A stretch of DNA of 34,758 nucleotides from Stenotrophomonas maltophilia (lineage in GTDB: Bacteria > Pseudomonadota > Gammaproteobacteria > Xanthomonadales > Xanthomonadaceae). The translations under genes were made by a program, and so were the position numbers. The DNA lies in the NCBI RefSeq assembly GCF_003970865.1, contig NZ_RXLZ01000051.1, positions 1 through 34,758 on the forward strand, read 5' to 3'. Shown piece after piece: positions 7,204 to 15,226 of the stretch. Within the stretch, counting starts at the first letter, position 1. Each line of letters starts with the position of its first letter. The notes beneath the pieces are model-generated. The model searched no databases, was not told the DNA's origin, and worked only from the letters and a program-made list of their open reading frames with translations.

Positions 7204-9581
7204 GGGCGATGCGCAGCCTTGCCTGCAGTACTGCGTTGGCCCTGATCGTGTGCATGGCCCACGCGCCGGCGCCAGTGCTGGCGCAGGACACCCGTGACGA
7301 GCCGGTGCAGTTGAACCTGGTGGATACCGATATCGGCGGCGTGCTGCGCATGGCGGCGCGCTTCACCGGGCGCCAGTTCCTGGTCGATCCACGGGTGACC
7401 GGCAAGATGACGGTGGTTTCCGATGGCCCGGTCAGCCGTACCCAGGCCTACCAGTTGCTGCTGGGCGCACTGCGCATGCGTGGCTTCGCCGTGGTCGAGA
7501 ACGGCGGCGTCAGCCGGGTGGTGCCGCAGGCCGATGCCAAGCTGCTCGGTGGCCGCGTTGGCAGCGGCGGTGCGGGGGGCGAGGTCGCCACGCGCACCTT
7601 CGCGCTGCGCTACGAGAACGCGGCGGCGCTGGTGGCGGTGCTGCGGCCGATGATCAGCCCGGACAATCCGATCACTGCCAATCCGGGTAACAACACCCTG
7701 GTGATCACCGACTATGCCGACAACCTGGAGCGCATCGCGCGGGTGATCGCCAGCGTCGATACACCGGCCGGCATGGACACCGACGTGGTGAAGCTGCAGC
7801 AGGGCATTGCCGTTGACGTCGCGGCGATGGTCGCGCCGCTGCTGGATGCGCAGGGCGCCGAGCCCACCCAGAAGGTGGTGGTGATGGCCGACCCGCGCAG
7901 CAACAGCGTGCTGCTGCGCTCCAGCAGTCCCGGACGCACCCGTCTGGCGCGGCAGCTGGTGGAGAAGCTGGACCGCGCCCAGGACGAGTCCGGCAACCTG
8001 CATGTGGTTTACCTGCGCAATGCCCAGGCCAACCAGCTCGCGGGTGTGCTGCGAGGCGTTGTGGCCGGGCAGAGCGATGCACCGGCAATGGGCAGCAACG
8101 AAGGCATCACGCCACTGCCGGGTGACGCCAACCGTTCCACGCCCGCGCAGCCGTCGCAGCCGCAGCAGGCCAAGACCGGGGGCAATGCGCTGGAATCACA
8201 GCGGCTTGATCCGAGTCGCCGTGACCCGATCGACGCGGGAAGCACCGGCTTCAGCCAGAACGGCATCTCGGTGCAGGCGGACGTGGCCACCAATACGCTG
8301 CTGATCTCGGCGCCGGAGCCGGTGTACCGCAACCTGCGGCGGGTGATCGACCAGCTCGACCAGCGCCGTGCACAGGTGCTGGTCGAGAGCCTGATCGTGG
8401 AGGTCAACCAGACCGACGCGGCTGAGCTGGGTGTGCAGTGGATGCTGGGCAATGGACGCACCTTTGGTGGCACCCACTTCGGTGGTGCCACCGGCGGCAG
8501 CGGGCTCAATACCGGCGCGCGTACCACGCTGGACGTGCTGCCCAAGGATGGCCTGAAGATCGGCGTGATCGACGGCACCATCAACCTGCCCGGTGTCGGC
8601 CAGATCCTCAACATGAAAGCGCTGGCCAACGCGCTGCAGAGCAAGGGCGGCGCCAACATCCTGTCCACGCCGAACCTGATGACGCTGGATAACGAGGCAG
8701 CCAGCATCATGGTCGGCCAGACCGTGCCGTTCGTCAGCGGCCGCTACGTCACCGACGGCGGTGGTGGCAGCAACAACCCGTTCCAGACCATCGTGCGCGA
8801 GGACGTGGGCCTGAAGCTGCGAGTGCGCCCGCAGATTTCCGAGGGCGGCACGGTGAAGCTGGACATCTACCAGGAAGTCAGCAGCATCGACGCGCAGAGT
8901 GCCAACAGTGCCGCCGGCATCATCACCAACAAGCGTGCGTTGGATACCAGCGTGCTGCTGGACGATGGCCAGATCATGGTGCTCGGTGGCCTGCTGGAGG
9001 ACAACGTCAGCCATGGCCGTGATGCGGTGCCGGGCCTGGGCAGGATCCCGGTGCTGGGGGCGCTGTTCCGCAGTGATACGCGCAAGCGTTCCAAGACCAA
9101 CCTGATGGTGTTCCTGCGCCCGCACGTGGTGCGCGACCCCGCCGCCGGCCAGCGTCTGACCCGCGACCGCTACGACTACATGCGCAACGCGCAGGCCAGC
9201 GCGCAGCCGGTACAGAGCTGGGCCTTGCCGGCGCTGTCCGCACCGCAGCTGCCGCCGCAGGACCTGTCTGTGCTCGGGCAGGGCAATGCGCGCGATGGCC
9301 AGGGCCAGCCGTTGCAGAACACCAGCCTGGCAGCGCTGTATCCGGCCGGTGAGGGCGATGCCCAGCTGGTGCAGTTCGCACAGGGACTGGACCCGGCGCG
9401 TGCCAGCCAGGGCGTGGCGCAGGTGCGTGCACTGGGCCTGCAGGCCTATGCCGAAGCGACGCCGGGCGAGAGTGGGCAACGCCTGCGCGTGCGATTGCCG
9501 CGCGATCCGGCGACGCTGGACCCGGCACTGCAGCAGCTGCGCGGGCTGGGCTACACGCCGGAACTGGTGATCGGGCCGTGA
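7200..9581 (+). CDS. gspD: Type II secretion outer-membrane secretin GspD (HxcQ-like) with SPOR-like C-terminal domain
   Basis: 793 residues from the ATG at 7200, which overlaps the gspM stop. The signal peptide ends near residue 28 (PAPVLA|QDT). N0 domain about 36-105, N1-N3 domains about 130-385 with a Gln/Pro/Ser-rich insert in N3 (290-350), and the secretin barrel about 395-645 with the VPGLGRIPVLGALF signature at 610-623. After the barrel a 120-residue extension includes 720-790 (AQLVQFAQGLDPARASQGVA ... RLRVRLPRDPATLDPALQQL), which has the strand-helix-strand-helix pattern of a SPOR domain. HxcQ in P. aeruginosa is a self-piloting lipoprotein; here no convincing lipobox cysteine is visible. 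No GspS pilotin is encoded nearby. Confidence 0.93.
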   Translation: MRAMRSLACSTALALIVCMAHAPAPVLAQDTRDEPVQLNLVDTDIGGVLRMAARFTGRQFLVDPRVTGKMTVVSDGPVSRTQAYQLLLGALRMRGFAVVENGGVSRVVPQADAKLLGGRVGSGGAGGEVATRTFALRYENAAALVAVLRPMISPDNPITANPGNNTLVITDYADNLERIARVIASVDTPAGMDTDVVKLQQGIAVDVAAMVAPLLDAQGAEPTQKVVVMADPRSNSVLLRSSSPGRTRLARQLVEKLDRAQDESGNLHVVYLRNAQANQLAGVLRGVVAGQSDAPAMGSNEGITPLPGDANRSTPAQPSQPQQAKTGGNALESQRLDPSRRDPIDAGSTGFSQNGISVQADVATNTLLISAPEPVYRNLRRVIDQLDQRRAQVLVESLIVEVNQTDAAELGVQWMLGNGRTFGGTHFGGATGGSGLNTGARTTLDVLPKDGLKIGVIDGTINLPGVGQILNMKALANALQSKGGANILSTPNLMTLDNEAASIMVGQTVPFVSGRYVTDGGGGSNNPFQTIVREDVGLKLRVRPQISEGGTVKLDIYQEVSSIDAQSANSAAGIITNKRALDTSVLLDDGQIMVLGGLLEDNVSHGRDAVPGLGRIPVLGALFRSDTRKRSKTNLMVFLRPHVVRDPAAGQRLTRDRYDYMRNAQASAQPVQSWALPALSAPQLPPQDLSVLGQGNARDGQGQPLQNTSLAALYPAGEGDAQLVQFAQGLDPARASQGVAQVRALGLQAYAEATPGESGQRLRVRLPRDPATLDPALQQLRGLGYTPELVIGP

Positions 9582-11011
9582 GCGCTGCCGCGCCGCTGCC
9601 TTACGCCTGGGTGCGCAGCCATGGGGTGATGCTGTCCGAGGCGGGCGGCGAGCCGGTGTTGCTGGGCACCGCCGAAACCGCGGCGTGGGCCGTGGCCGAG
9701 CTGCGCCGCCGTCATGGCCCGCTGCCGTTCCAGGCGCTGGATGCGGCGACCTGGCAGCAGCGGTTGGGTGAGCAGTACCGCGACGGCGGTGATGCCGCTG
9801 CCGTGGTCGGTGCCGCCGAAAGCGAAGTCGATCTGGACCGGCTGATGCAGGACATGCCGGAGGTCACCGATCTGCTGGATGCACAGGACGATGCACCGGT
9901 GATCCGCATGATCAATGCACTGCTGGCACAGGCTGCACGCGATGGCGCCAGCGACCTGCACATCGAACCGTTCGAGACCCATTCGGTGGTGCGCTACCGG
10001 GTGGACGGCACGCTGCGCGACATGGTGCAGCCACGGCGCGCACTGCACGCGGCGCTGGTATCGCGCATCAAGATCATGGCGCACCTGAACATTGCCGAGA
10101 AGCGCCTGCCGCAGGACGGACGCATCGCGATCCGCGTCGGCGGGAGGCCGCTGGATATCCGAGTCTCCACGGTGCCGACCGGGCATGGCGAGCGTGCTGT
10201 GCTGCGCCTGCTGGAAAAGGATGCCGGTCGCCTGCAGCTGCAGCGCCTGGGCATGGCCGATGACACACTGGCCACGTTCACCGGATTGATCCGGCAGCCG
10301 CACGGCATCGTGCTGGTCACCGGGCCGACCGGCAGCGGCAAGACCACCTCGCTGTATGCCGCGCTGGGCCAGCTCGACAGCAGCACCAGCAACATCCTCA
10401 CCGTGGAAGACCCGGTGGAGTACGACTTCGCCGGCATCGGCCAGATCCAGGTCAACGCGCGCATCGGCATGAGCTTTGGTACCGCGCTGCGCGCGATCCT
10501 GCGCCAGGACCCGGACACCATCATGATCGGCGAGATCCGCGACCTGGAAACCGCACAGATCGCCGTGCAGTCGTCACTGACCGGGCATGGCGTGCTGGCC
10601 TCGCTGCACACCAACGACGCGATCTCGGCGGTGACCCGCCTGGCCGACATGGGTGTGGAGCCCTTCCTGCTGGCGTCCTCGTTGCGCGGCGTGCTGGCGC
10701 AGCGGCTGGTGCGGCGGCTGTGCACGCAGTGCCGGCGTGCCGAGGTGGATGGCGAGGGCCGTACCGTATGGCGCGCGGTGGGCTGCGTGGCCTGCGCCAA
10801 CAGCGGCTATCGCGGACGCACCGGCATCCATGAGCTGTTCGTGGTCGACGACCGGGTACGTGCGTTGATCCATGAAGGGCAGGGTGAGCCCGCGCTGCGC
10901 GAGGCCGCACGGCGCGCCGGCATGCGGACGTTGCGGCAGGATGGCCAGCGTTGGATCGACAGCGGGATGACCACGCTGGAAGAGATCCTGCGCGTCACCG
11001 GCGACGATTGA
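9578..11011 (+). CDS. gspE: Type II secretion ATPase GspE (HxcR-like)
   Basis: 477 residues with a GTG start overlapping the gspD stop (GTGA). The N1E-like region is short. The ATPase core carries Walker A GPTGSGKTTS (249-258), Asp-box region TVEDPVEYDF (275-284), Walker B IMIGEIRD (315-322) and His box TGHGVLASLHTND (335-347). The zinc-binding segment has Cys382/385 and Cys403/406, with 17 residues between the pairs, shorter than in typical GspE proteins. It is a cytoplasmic hexameric ATPase docked on GspL that powers pseudopilus assembly. Confidence 0.95.
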   Translation: MSAAAPLPYAWVRSHGVMLSEAGGEPVLLGTAETAAWAVAELRRRHGPLPFQALDAATWQQRLGEQYRDGGDAAAVVGAAESEVDLDRLMQDMPEVTDLLDAQDDAPVIRMINALLAQAARDGASDLHIEPFETHSVVRYRVDGTLRDMVQPRRALHAALVSRIKIMAHLNIAEKRLPQDGRIAIRVGGRPLDIRVSTVPTGHGERAVLRLLEKDAGRLQLQRLGMADDTLATFTGLIRQPHGIVLVTGPTGSGKTTSLYAALGQLDSSTSNILTVEDPVEYDFAGIGQIQVNARIGMSFGTALRAILRQDPDTIMIGEIRDLETAQIAVQSSLTGHGVLASLHTNDAISAVTRLADMGVEPFLLASSLRGVLAQRLVRRLCTQCRRAEVDGEGRTVWRAVGCVACANSGYRGRTGIHELFVVDDRVRALIHEGQGEPALREAARRAGMRTLRQDGQRWIDSGMTTLEEILRVTGDD

Positions 11012-11018
11012 GGCCTGC

Positions 11019-12218
11019 ATGGCACTGTTCGACTACCAGGCTGCCAACGCGCAGGGCCGCATCGAGAAAGGCCAGCTGGACGCCGACAGCCCGCGCGGTG
11101 CGCGCCAGCTGCTGCGCGGGCGCGGGCTGACCCCTGTGCAGGTGAGTGCGGCGCGCAGTGCCGGCAGTGGCTGGGGCGCACGCCGGCTGTCTGCCAGCGA
11201 GTTGGCCTGGGCCACCCGCCAGCTGGCCAGCCTGCTGGCGGCCAGCCTGCCGTTGGAAGGCGCATTGAGTGCGGTGATCGAGCAGGCCGAGCGCCCGCAC
11301 GTGGCCCAGGCACTCACCGCGGTACGCGCCGACGTGCGTGCCGGCCAGCGACTGACCGTGGCGCTGGCAGCACGGCCACGCGATTTTCCACCGATCTATC
11401 GGGCGCTGGTGGGTGCAGGTGAAGACTCCGGCGATCTGGCACGGGTGATGGAGCGCCTGGCCGACTACATCGAAGAACGCAATGCGCTGCAGGCCAAGGT
11501 GCTGACCGCCTTCATCTATCCAGCGGCGATCAGCCTGGTATCGGTGGCGATCGTGATCTTCCTGCTCAGCTACGTGGTGCCGCAGGTCGTGACCGCGTTC
11601 GTGCAGGCGCGGCAGACGTTGCCGATGCTCACGCAGGTGATGCTGGCCGCCAGCGCGTTCGTGCGCAGCTGGGGCATGTGGATGGGTCTCGGCATCGCTG
11701 CGCTGGTTGTGGCCTGGCGGTTGGCCCTGCGCAGGCCCGAGCTGCGCCTGCGCTGGGACGCGATGCTGCTGCGGGTACCGATGGTCGGGCGTTTCGTGCT
11801 GGGTGTGAACAGTGCGCGCTTCGCCTCGACACTGGCGATCCTGCTGGATGCGGGCGTGCCGCTGTTGCGCGCACTGGAGGCCGCGCGGCAGACCCTGGGC
11901 AATGCGTTGCTGGCGCGCTGTGCAGATGATGTGTCCGCGCGCGTGCGCGAAGGTGCCGCGCTTGGCTCTGCGCTGAAGGTGCAGAAGGTGTATCCGCCGA
12001 TCCTGGTGCATCTGGTGGCCAGTGGCGAGAAGACCGGTTCGCTGGCGCCGCTGCTGGATCGCGCCGCGCAGACCATCTCGCGCGAGCTCGAGCGTCGCGC
12101 GATGGCACTCACTGCATTGCTGGAGCCGACCATGATCCTGGTGATGGGCGGCGTGGTGCTGACGATCGTGCTGGCAGTGCTGATGCCGATCATGGAAATG
12201 AATCAGCTGGTGCAGTAG
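11019..12218 (+). CDS. gspF: Type II secretion inner-membrane platform protein GspF (HxcS-like)
   Basis: 399 residues, normal for GspF. Two T2SSF domains (about 60-190 and 265-390) and three membrane segments near 167-190, 216-235 and 370-393. Family motifs include the opening MALFDYQAANAQGR, ELAWATRQLASLLAASLPLE, and ALVGAGEDSGDL in repeat 1, matched by LVASGEKTGSL in repeat 2. It links GspE to the pseudopilus. The start is 7 bases after gspE. It is the last gene of the G-to-F operon, and its TAG stop is the TAG of a GTAG-headed SMAG repeat. Confidence 0.94.
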   Translation: MALFDYQAANAQGRIEKGQLDADSPRGARQLLRGRGLTPVQVSAARSAGSGWGARRLSASELAWATRQLASLLAASLPLEGALSAVIEQAERPHVAQALTAVRADVRAGQRLTVALAARPRDFPPIYRALVGAGEDSGDLARVMERLADYIEERNALQAKVLTAFIYPAAISLVSVAIVIFLLSYVVPQVVTAFVQARQTLPMLTQVMLAASAFVRSWGMWMGLGIAALVVAWRLALRRPELRLRWDAMLLRVPMVGRFVLGVNSARFASTLAILLDAGVPLLRALEAARQTLGNALLARCADDVSARVREGAALGSALKVQKVYPPILVHLVASGEKTGSLAPLLDRAAQTISRELERRAMALTALLEPTMILVMGGVVLTIVLAVLMPIMEMNQLVQ

Positions 12219-12290
12219 ATCCACGCCATGCGTGGATGGATCAACCGACGCGCACCCTGGGCGGCGCATCCACGCATGGCGTGGATCTAC
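12215..12290. repeat. Pair of inverted SMAG repeats at the gspF 3' end
   Basis: GTAGATCCACGCCATGCGTG begins at 12215 and its near-exact reverse complement ends at 12290 (…GCGTGGATCTAC). The arms are about 24 bp with a 27-base loop. In addition each element is itself a small palindrome (ATCCACGC/GCGTGGAT). Such a structure can stabilise the 3' end of the upstream secretion-operon mRNA or attenuate read-through into the DING gene. The stop codon of gspF lies inside the left element. Confidence 0.85.
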
Positions 12291-12358
12291 TGAGACCTGG
12301 ATTTCTCCACACAATCCTCCACACCTTTTTTCGATCTTCCACAGGTTTCTTAAGCGGC

Positions 12359-12365
12359 CTGTCAT
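12359..12365 (+). promoter_or_regulatory. Isolated PHO half-site upstream of first DING gene
   Basis: CTGTCAT is a perfect PhoB half-site 125 bases before the ATG at 12490. No matching half-site lies 11 bases on either side, so a full PHO box is not present. It is listed because DING/PstS-like genes are usually PhoB-regulated. Confidence 0.25.
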
Positions 12366-12489
12366 CGGCACGGACCAGCATGGACACGTCGCCGCAGAGT
12401 GGGCTGGGAGGCCCTCGGCGGCAGCAGGCGTGTAGTGACCGTTCCTCCCTTGGTGTTTCCCTTCGCAGTAAACCCTTCAGGAGAAGATC

Positions 12490-13695
12490 ATGAACAAGTA
12501 CAAGACCCTGGCCGCGCTGGTTGCTACCGCGCTGCTCGCCACCGCCGGTGCCGCTTCGGCCCAGCAGTCCCTCGTCAACGGCGGCGGCGCTTCGCTGCCG
12601 TCCGACCTGTACAAGGGCTCGACCGACAGCATCCTGCCGTCGAACTTCAGCTATGCCGTGACCGGTTCGGGCAAGGGCAAGCAGGCCTTCCTGGAAAACA
12701 AGATCGCGATCTTCATCCCGACCGGCACGGGCAACGTGCATTTCGCCGGCAGCGACTCGGTGCTGAGCCAGGCCGAGATCGACACCTACAACACCACCTA
12801 CAACAGCGCGAGCTCGACCACCAAGTTCGGCCCGCTGCTGCAGCTGCCGTCGGTCGCCACCTCGGTCACCATTCCCTTCAACAAGGTTGACCCGGCCGGC
12901 TCCTCCGTCGACCTGACCGTGGCCCAGGCCTGCGGTATCTTCTCGGGCAAGATCACCAACTGGTCGAGCATCGGCACCGGCCGCAGCGGCCCGATCAAGG
13001 TCTTCTACCGCAGCGAGAGCAGCGGCACCAGCGAGCTGCTGACCCGCTTCCTGACCAGCGCCTGCCAGCCGGCCGACGTCTCGGGCACCACCCTGAAGCT
13101 GACCGGCGGCGTCCCGGCGTTCTCGGTGCAGTCGACCTTCGCCAACCTGTTCAGCACCATTCCGTCCAACTTCGAAGCCGCGCCGACCGCTCCGAACACC
13201 AACGCTGGCACCCTGCTGTTCAACGCCGTGAACGCGAATGACGGCGCCATCGGCTATGTCGGCCCGGACGTGATCCCGAACCTGAAGGACGCGACCAAGG
13301 TTGCCAAGCTGAAGGGCTACTCGCCGGATGAAGTGAGCGTTGCTGCCACCCTGAACACCATTGCTCCGCCGTCGTCTGCTGCCGACATCGCAAACCCGGC
13401 GAAGTGGGTCCCGGTGTTCACCAACCCGTCGGCCGGCTACCCGATCGCCGGCTACACCAACCTGGTGTTCGGCCAGTGCTACCGCACCGCTCTGCCGCGC
13501 ACTGCCGTGCGCAACTTCCTGGAAGCGCATTACAACCTCGGCGCCACTGGCACCAACGATGCCGCCGTGCGCGCGCACGGCTTCATCCCGCTGACCCAGG
13601 TGTGGCGTGAAGCGATTGCCAACAACCTGATCGCGGCTTCGGCTCCGAACGGCCTGAGCAACGCCAACACCTGCACCACCGGCGTCGGCCGCTGA
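12490..13695 (+). CDS. DING/PstS-type secreted phosphate-binding protein, copy 1
   Basis: 401 residues. Signal peptide 1-24 (…GAASA|QQS); the mature start LVNGGGASLP corresponds to the DINGGGATLP signature of DING proteins. Phosphate-contact regions are present: S35-L36, G87-S88-D89, and R174 with S178-G179-T180 (YRSESSGTSE). Other family features are CGIFSGKITNWSSIG and four cysteines that could pair. A good Shine-Dalgarno (AGGAG, 12479-12483) precedes the ATG. DING/LapA-type proteins sit next to the Hxc system in Pseudomonas, where that T2SS exports low-phosphate alkaline phosphatase of this family. It is therefore a likely substrate of the adjacent T2SS (inference). A terminator follows at 13717. 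Confidence 0.9.
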   Translation: MNKYKTLAALVATALLATAGAASAQQSLVNGGGASLPSDLYKGSTDSILPSNFSYAVTGSGKGKQAFLENKIAIFIPTGTGNVHFAGSDSVLSQAEIDTYNTTYNSASSTTKFGPLLQLPSVATSVTIPFNKVDPAGSSVDLTVAQACGIFSGKITNWSSIGTGRSGPIKVFYRSESSGTSELLTRFLTSACQPADVSGTTLKLTGGVPAFSVQSTFANLFSTIPSNFEAAPTAPNTNAGTLLFNAVNANDGAIGYVGPDVIPNLKDATKVAKLKGYSPDEVSVAATLNTIAPPSSAADIANPAKWVPVFTNPSAGYPIAGYTNLVFGQCYRTALPRTAVRNFLEAHYNLGATGTNDAAVRAHGFIPLTQVWREAIANNLIAASAPNGLSNANTCTTGVGR

Positions 13696-13716
13696 TCCAG
13701 CGGTTGCACTGAAATG

Positions 13717-13748
13717 GGCGCCGGCCGAGAGGTCGGCGCCTTTCCATT
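13717..13748 (+). terminator. Rho-independent terminator after first DING gene
   Basis: GGCGCCGGCC (13717-13726), loop GAGA, GGTCGGCGCC (13731-13740), then TTTCCATT. The stem is 10 bp with one G-T wobble position and is followed by a T-rich tail 22 bases after the stop. Confidence 0.85.
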
Positions 13749-13841
13749 TTATCGGAGGGCGAGTTCCGTCTTGAGGACTGCGATTGTGCACCTTGAAGGC
13801 GGGTCGCTCACGTCCCTGGCACGAATTTCCAGAGATCAAAC

Positions 13842-15038
13842 ATGCAGACTCAGCGAAAGCTTGCACTTCTTGCCGGTATCGTATTGCTGGCAGCAGCGGG
13901 CGTGGCTTCGGCGCAGAAGACGGTGGTCAATGGTGCCGCTGCGCCCCTGCCGGCAGATGTATACAGGAATGGCAGCGAAGGAATACTGCCGTCCTACATG
14001 AGCTATGTCATCGTGGATTCCGCAGTTGGAAAGCGGGCATTCCTCGAGAACGACTTTGGCCTCCTTGTCGCTGGTGAAGGCGGCAATGTCGACTTTGCTG
14101 TCAGCGAGCAGGCCTTGAGCCAGACTGAGCTGGACCAGTACAACGCTCGCTTCAACTCCGGCACCTCTGCAGTGGTGCATGGCCCATTGATGCAGCTGCC
14201 CTCGATGCTGGCGCCGATCGCACTTCCGTTCAATCAGGCTGCCGCCGATGGGTCCATTCTTGATCTGACGACGTCGGTGCTGTGTGGCATCTTCTCGGGC
14301 AAGATTACCGACTGGGGCTCTACTGGTAGTGGCCGCCGGGGCCCGATCAGAGTGGTCTACCGACTGGAAAGCAGTGGTGCGACGGAGCTTCTCACGCGCC
14401 ACCTGACCTCTGTCTGCCAGCCCGCAGATGTTGCTGGAACGTCTCTCAGGTTGATCAATGGATACCCTGGATTCTCGGCGCAGTCCAAGCTTGCCGGGGC
14501 ATTCGTCGATGGCAGGGTGCCCACGAATTTCATAGCTTCTTCCGGCGCTGGAGACAGGAATGCCTACAACACAGTGTTCGCGCAGAGCGGTCGTATTGGC
14601 TACAGCGGACCTGCGCAGATACCGGATCTGAACGATGCGACAAAGGTGGCGAAGGTGAAGGGGTTCTCGCCGGGAGAGATCAGCGTTCCGGCGACGATGA
14701 ACCAGATCGCTCCGCCAAGCTCGTCTGCCGACATCTGGAATCCGGCCAAATGGGCGCCGCAGTTCACCTATCCACAATCAGGGTATCCGATCGTCGGATT
14801 CACTTACCTGCTGATTCCGCAATGCCATCGCAAGGCCCTGGTCAAGAACGGTGTCCGCGCATTCCTGGAGAAACATTACAACCTGGGGAATGCGGGCACT
14901 CACGATGCAGCCATTCGCGCGCTCGGATTTGTTCCGTTGACGCCTACGTGGCGGGAGGCCGTTGCCTTCCATTTTGTTTCTTCCTCATCCCAGACAGGAT
15001 TGGGCAACGTGAATACCTGCGCAGGCATTGGTCGCTGA
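13842..15038 (+). CDS. DING/PstS-type secreted binding protein, copy 2, with altered ligand residues
   Basis: 398 residues, alignable without gaps to copy 1 over at least the first 190 residues. Signal peptide 1-24 (…GVASA|QKT). Several positions that contact phosphate in this family differ from copy 1: GGGASLP becomes GAAAPLP (31-37), D89 becomes E, and SSGT becomes SSGA (T180A). R174 and S178 are kept. The DNA is visibly less GC-biased at third positions than its neighbours (AGG, ATA and GGA codons are frequent). It lies between two terminators, so it is probably its own transcription unit; only a weak Shine-Dalgarno (AGAGAT) is seen. Either it binds another oxyanion or it has lost binding; the fold is certain, the ligand is not. 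Confidence 0.88.
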   Translation: MQTQRKLALLAGIVLLAAAGVASAQKTVVNGAAAPLPADVYRNGSEGILPSYMSYVIVDSAVGKRAFLENDFGLLVAGEGGNVDFAVSEQALSQTELDQYNARFNSGTSAVVHGPLMQLPSMLAPIALPFNQAAADGSILDLTTSVLCGIFSGKITDWGSTGSGRRGPIRVVYRLESSGATELLTRHLTSVCQPADVAGTSLRLINGYPGFSAQSKLAGAFVDGRVPTNFIASSGAGDRNAYNTVFAQSGRIGYSGPAQIPDLNDATKVAKVKGFSPGEISVPATMNQIAPPSSSADIWNPAKWAPQFTYPQSGYPIVGFTYLLIPQCHRKALVKNGVRAFLEKHYNLGNAGTHDAAIRALGFVPLTPTWREAVAFHFVSSSSQTGLGNVNTCAGIGR

Positions 15039-15059
15039 TTCCGCGGATTCGCTGAACTG

Positions 15060-15086
15060 GGTCCTGGCCCTCGGGCCGGGACCTTT
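15060..15086 (+). terminator. Rho-independent terminator after second DING gene
   Basis: GGTCCTGGCCC (15060-15070), loop TC, GGGCCGGGACC (15073-15083), then TTT. The stem is 11 bp with one mismatch, 21 bases after the stop. It uses the same sequence plan as the terminator after copy 1. Confidence 0.85.
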
Positions 15087-15226
15087 GCTGTCCACGCGCT
15101 TGAGCCAGGTGAAGGCGGTGTCGTTTTCCCGCCTTGATGGCCGTCTACCTGATAGTGCCCCTCAACGCAGACGGGCAATCGAATCCTTCTTCTGCCGCAG
15201 GCCGTCGTCGGCCGCAAGAGGTCCCG

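Noticed and set aside
12301..12345. Three TCCACA motifs (CTCCACAC, CTCCACAC, TTCCACAG) looking like DnaA boxes
   Set aside because: Each has at least one mismatch to TTATCCACA, the context is a promoter region before a binding-protein gene, and there is no dnaA/dnaN or AT-rich unwinding region nearby.
15134..15226. Earlier start for tpsA at 15134
   Set aside because: It begins at TTG without a good Shine-Dalgarno and would put 31 polar residues before an already long signal peptide. The ATG at 15227 has AAGAGG at proper distance.
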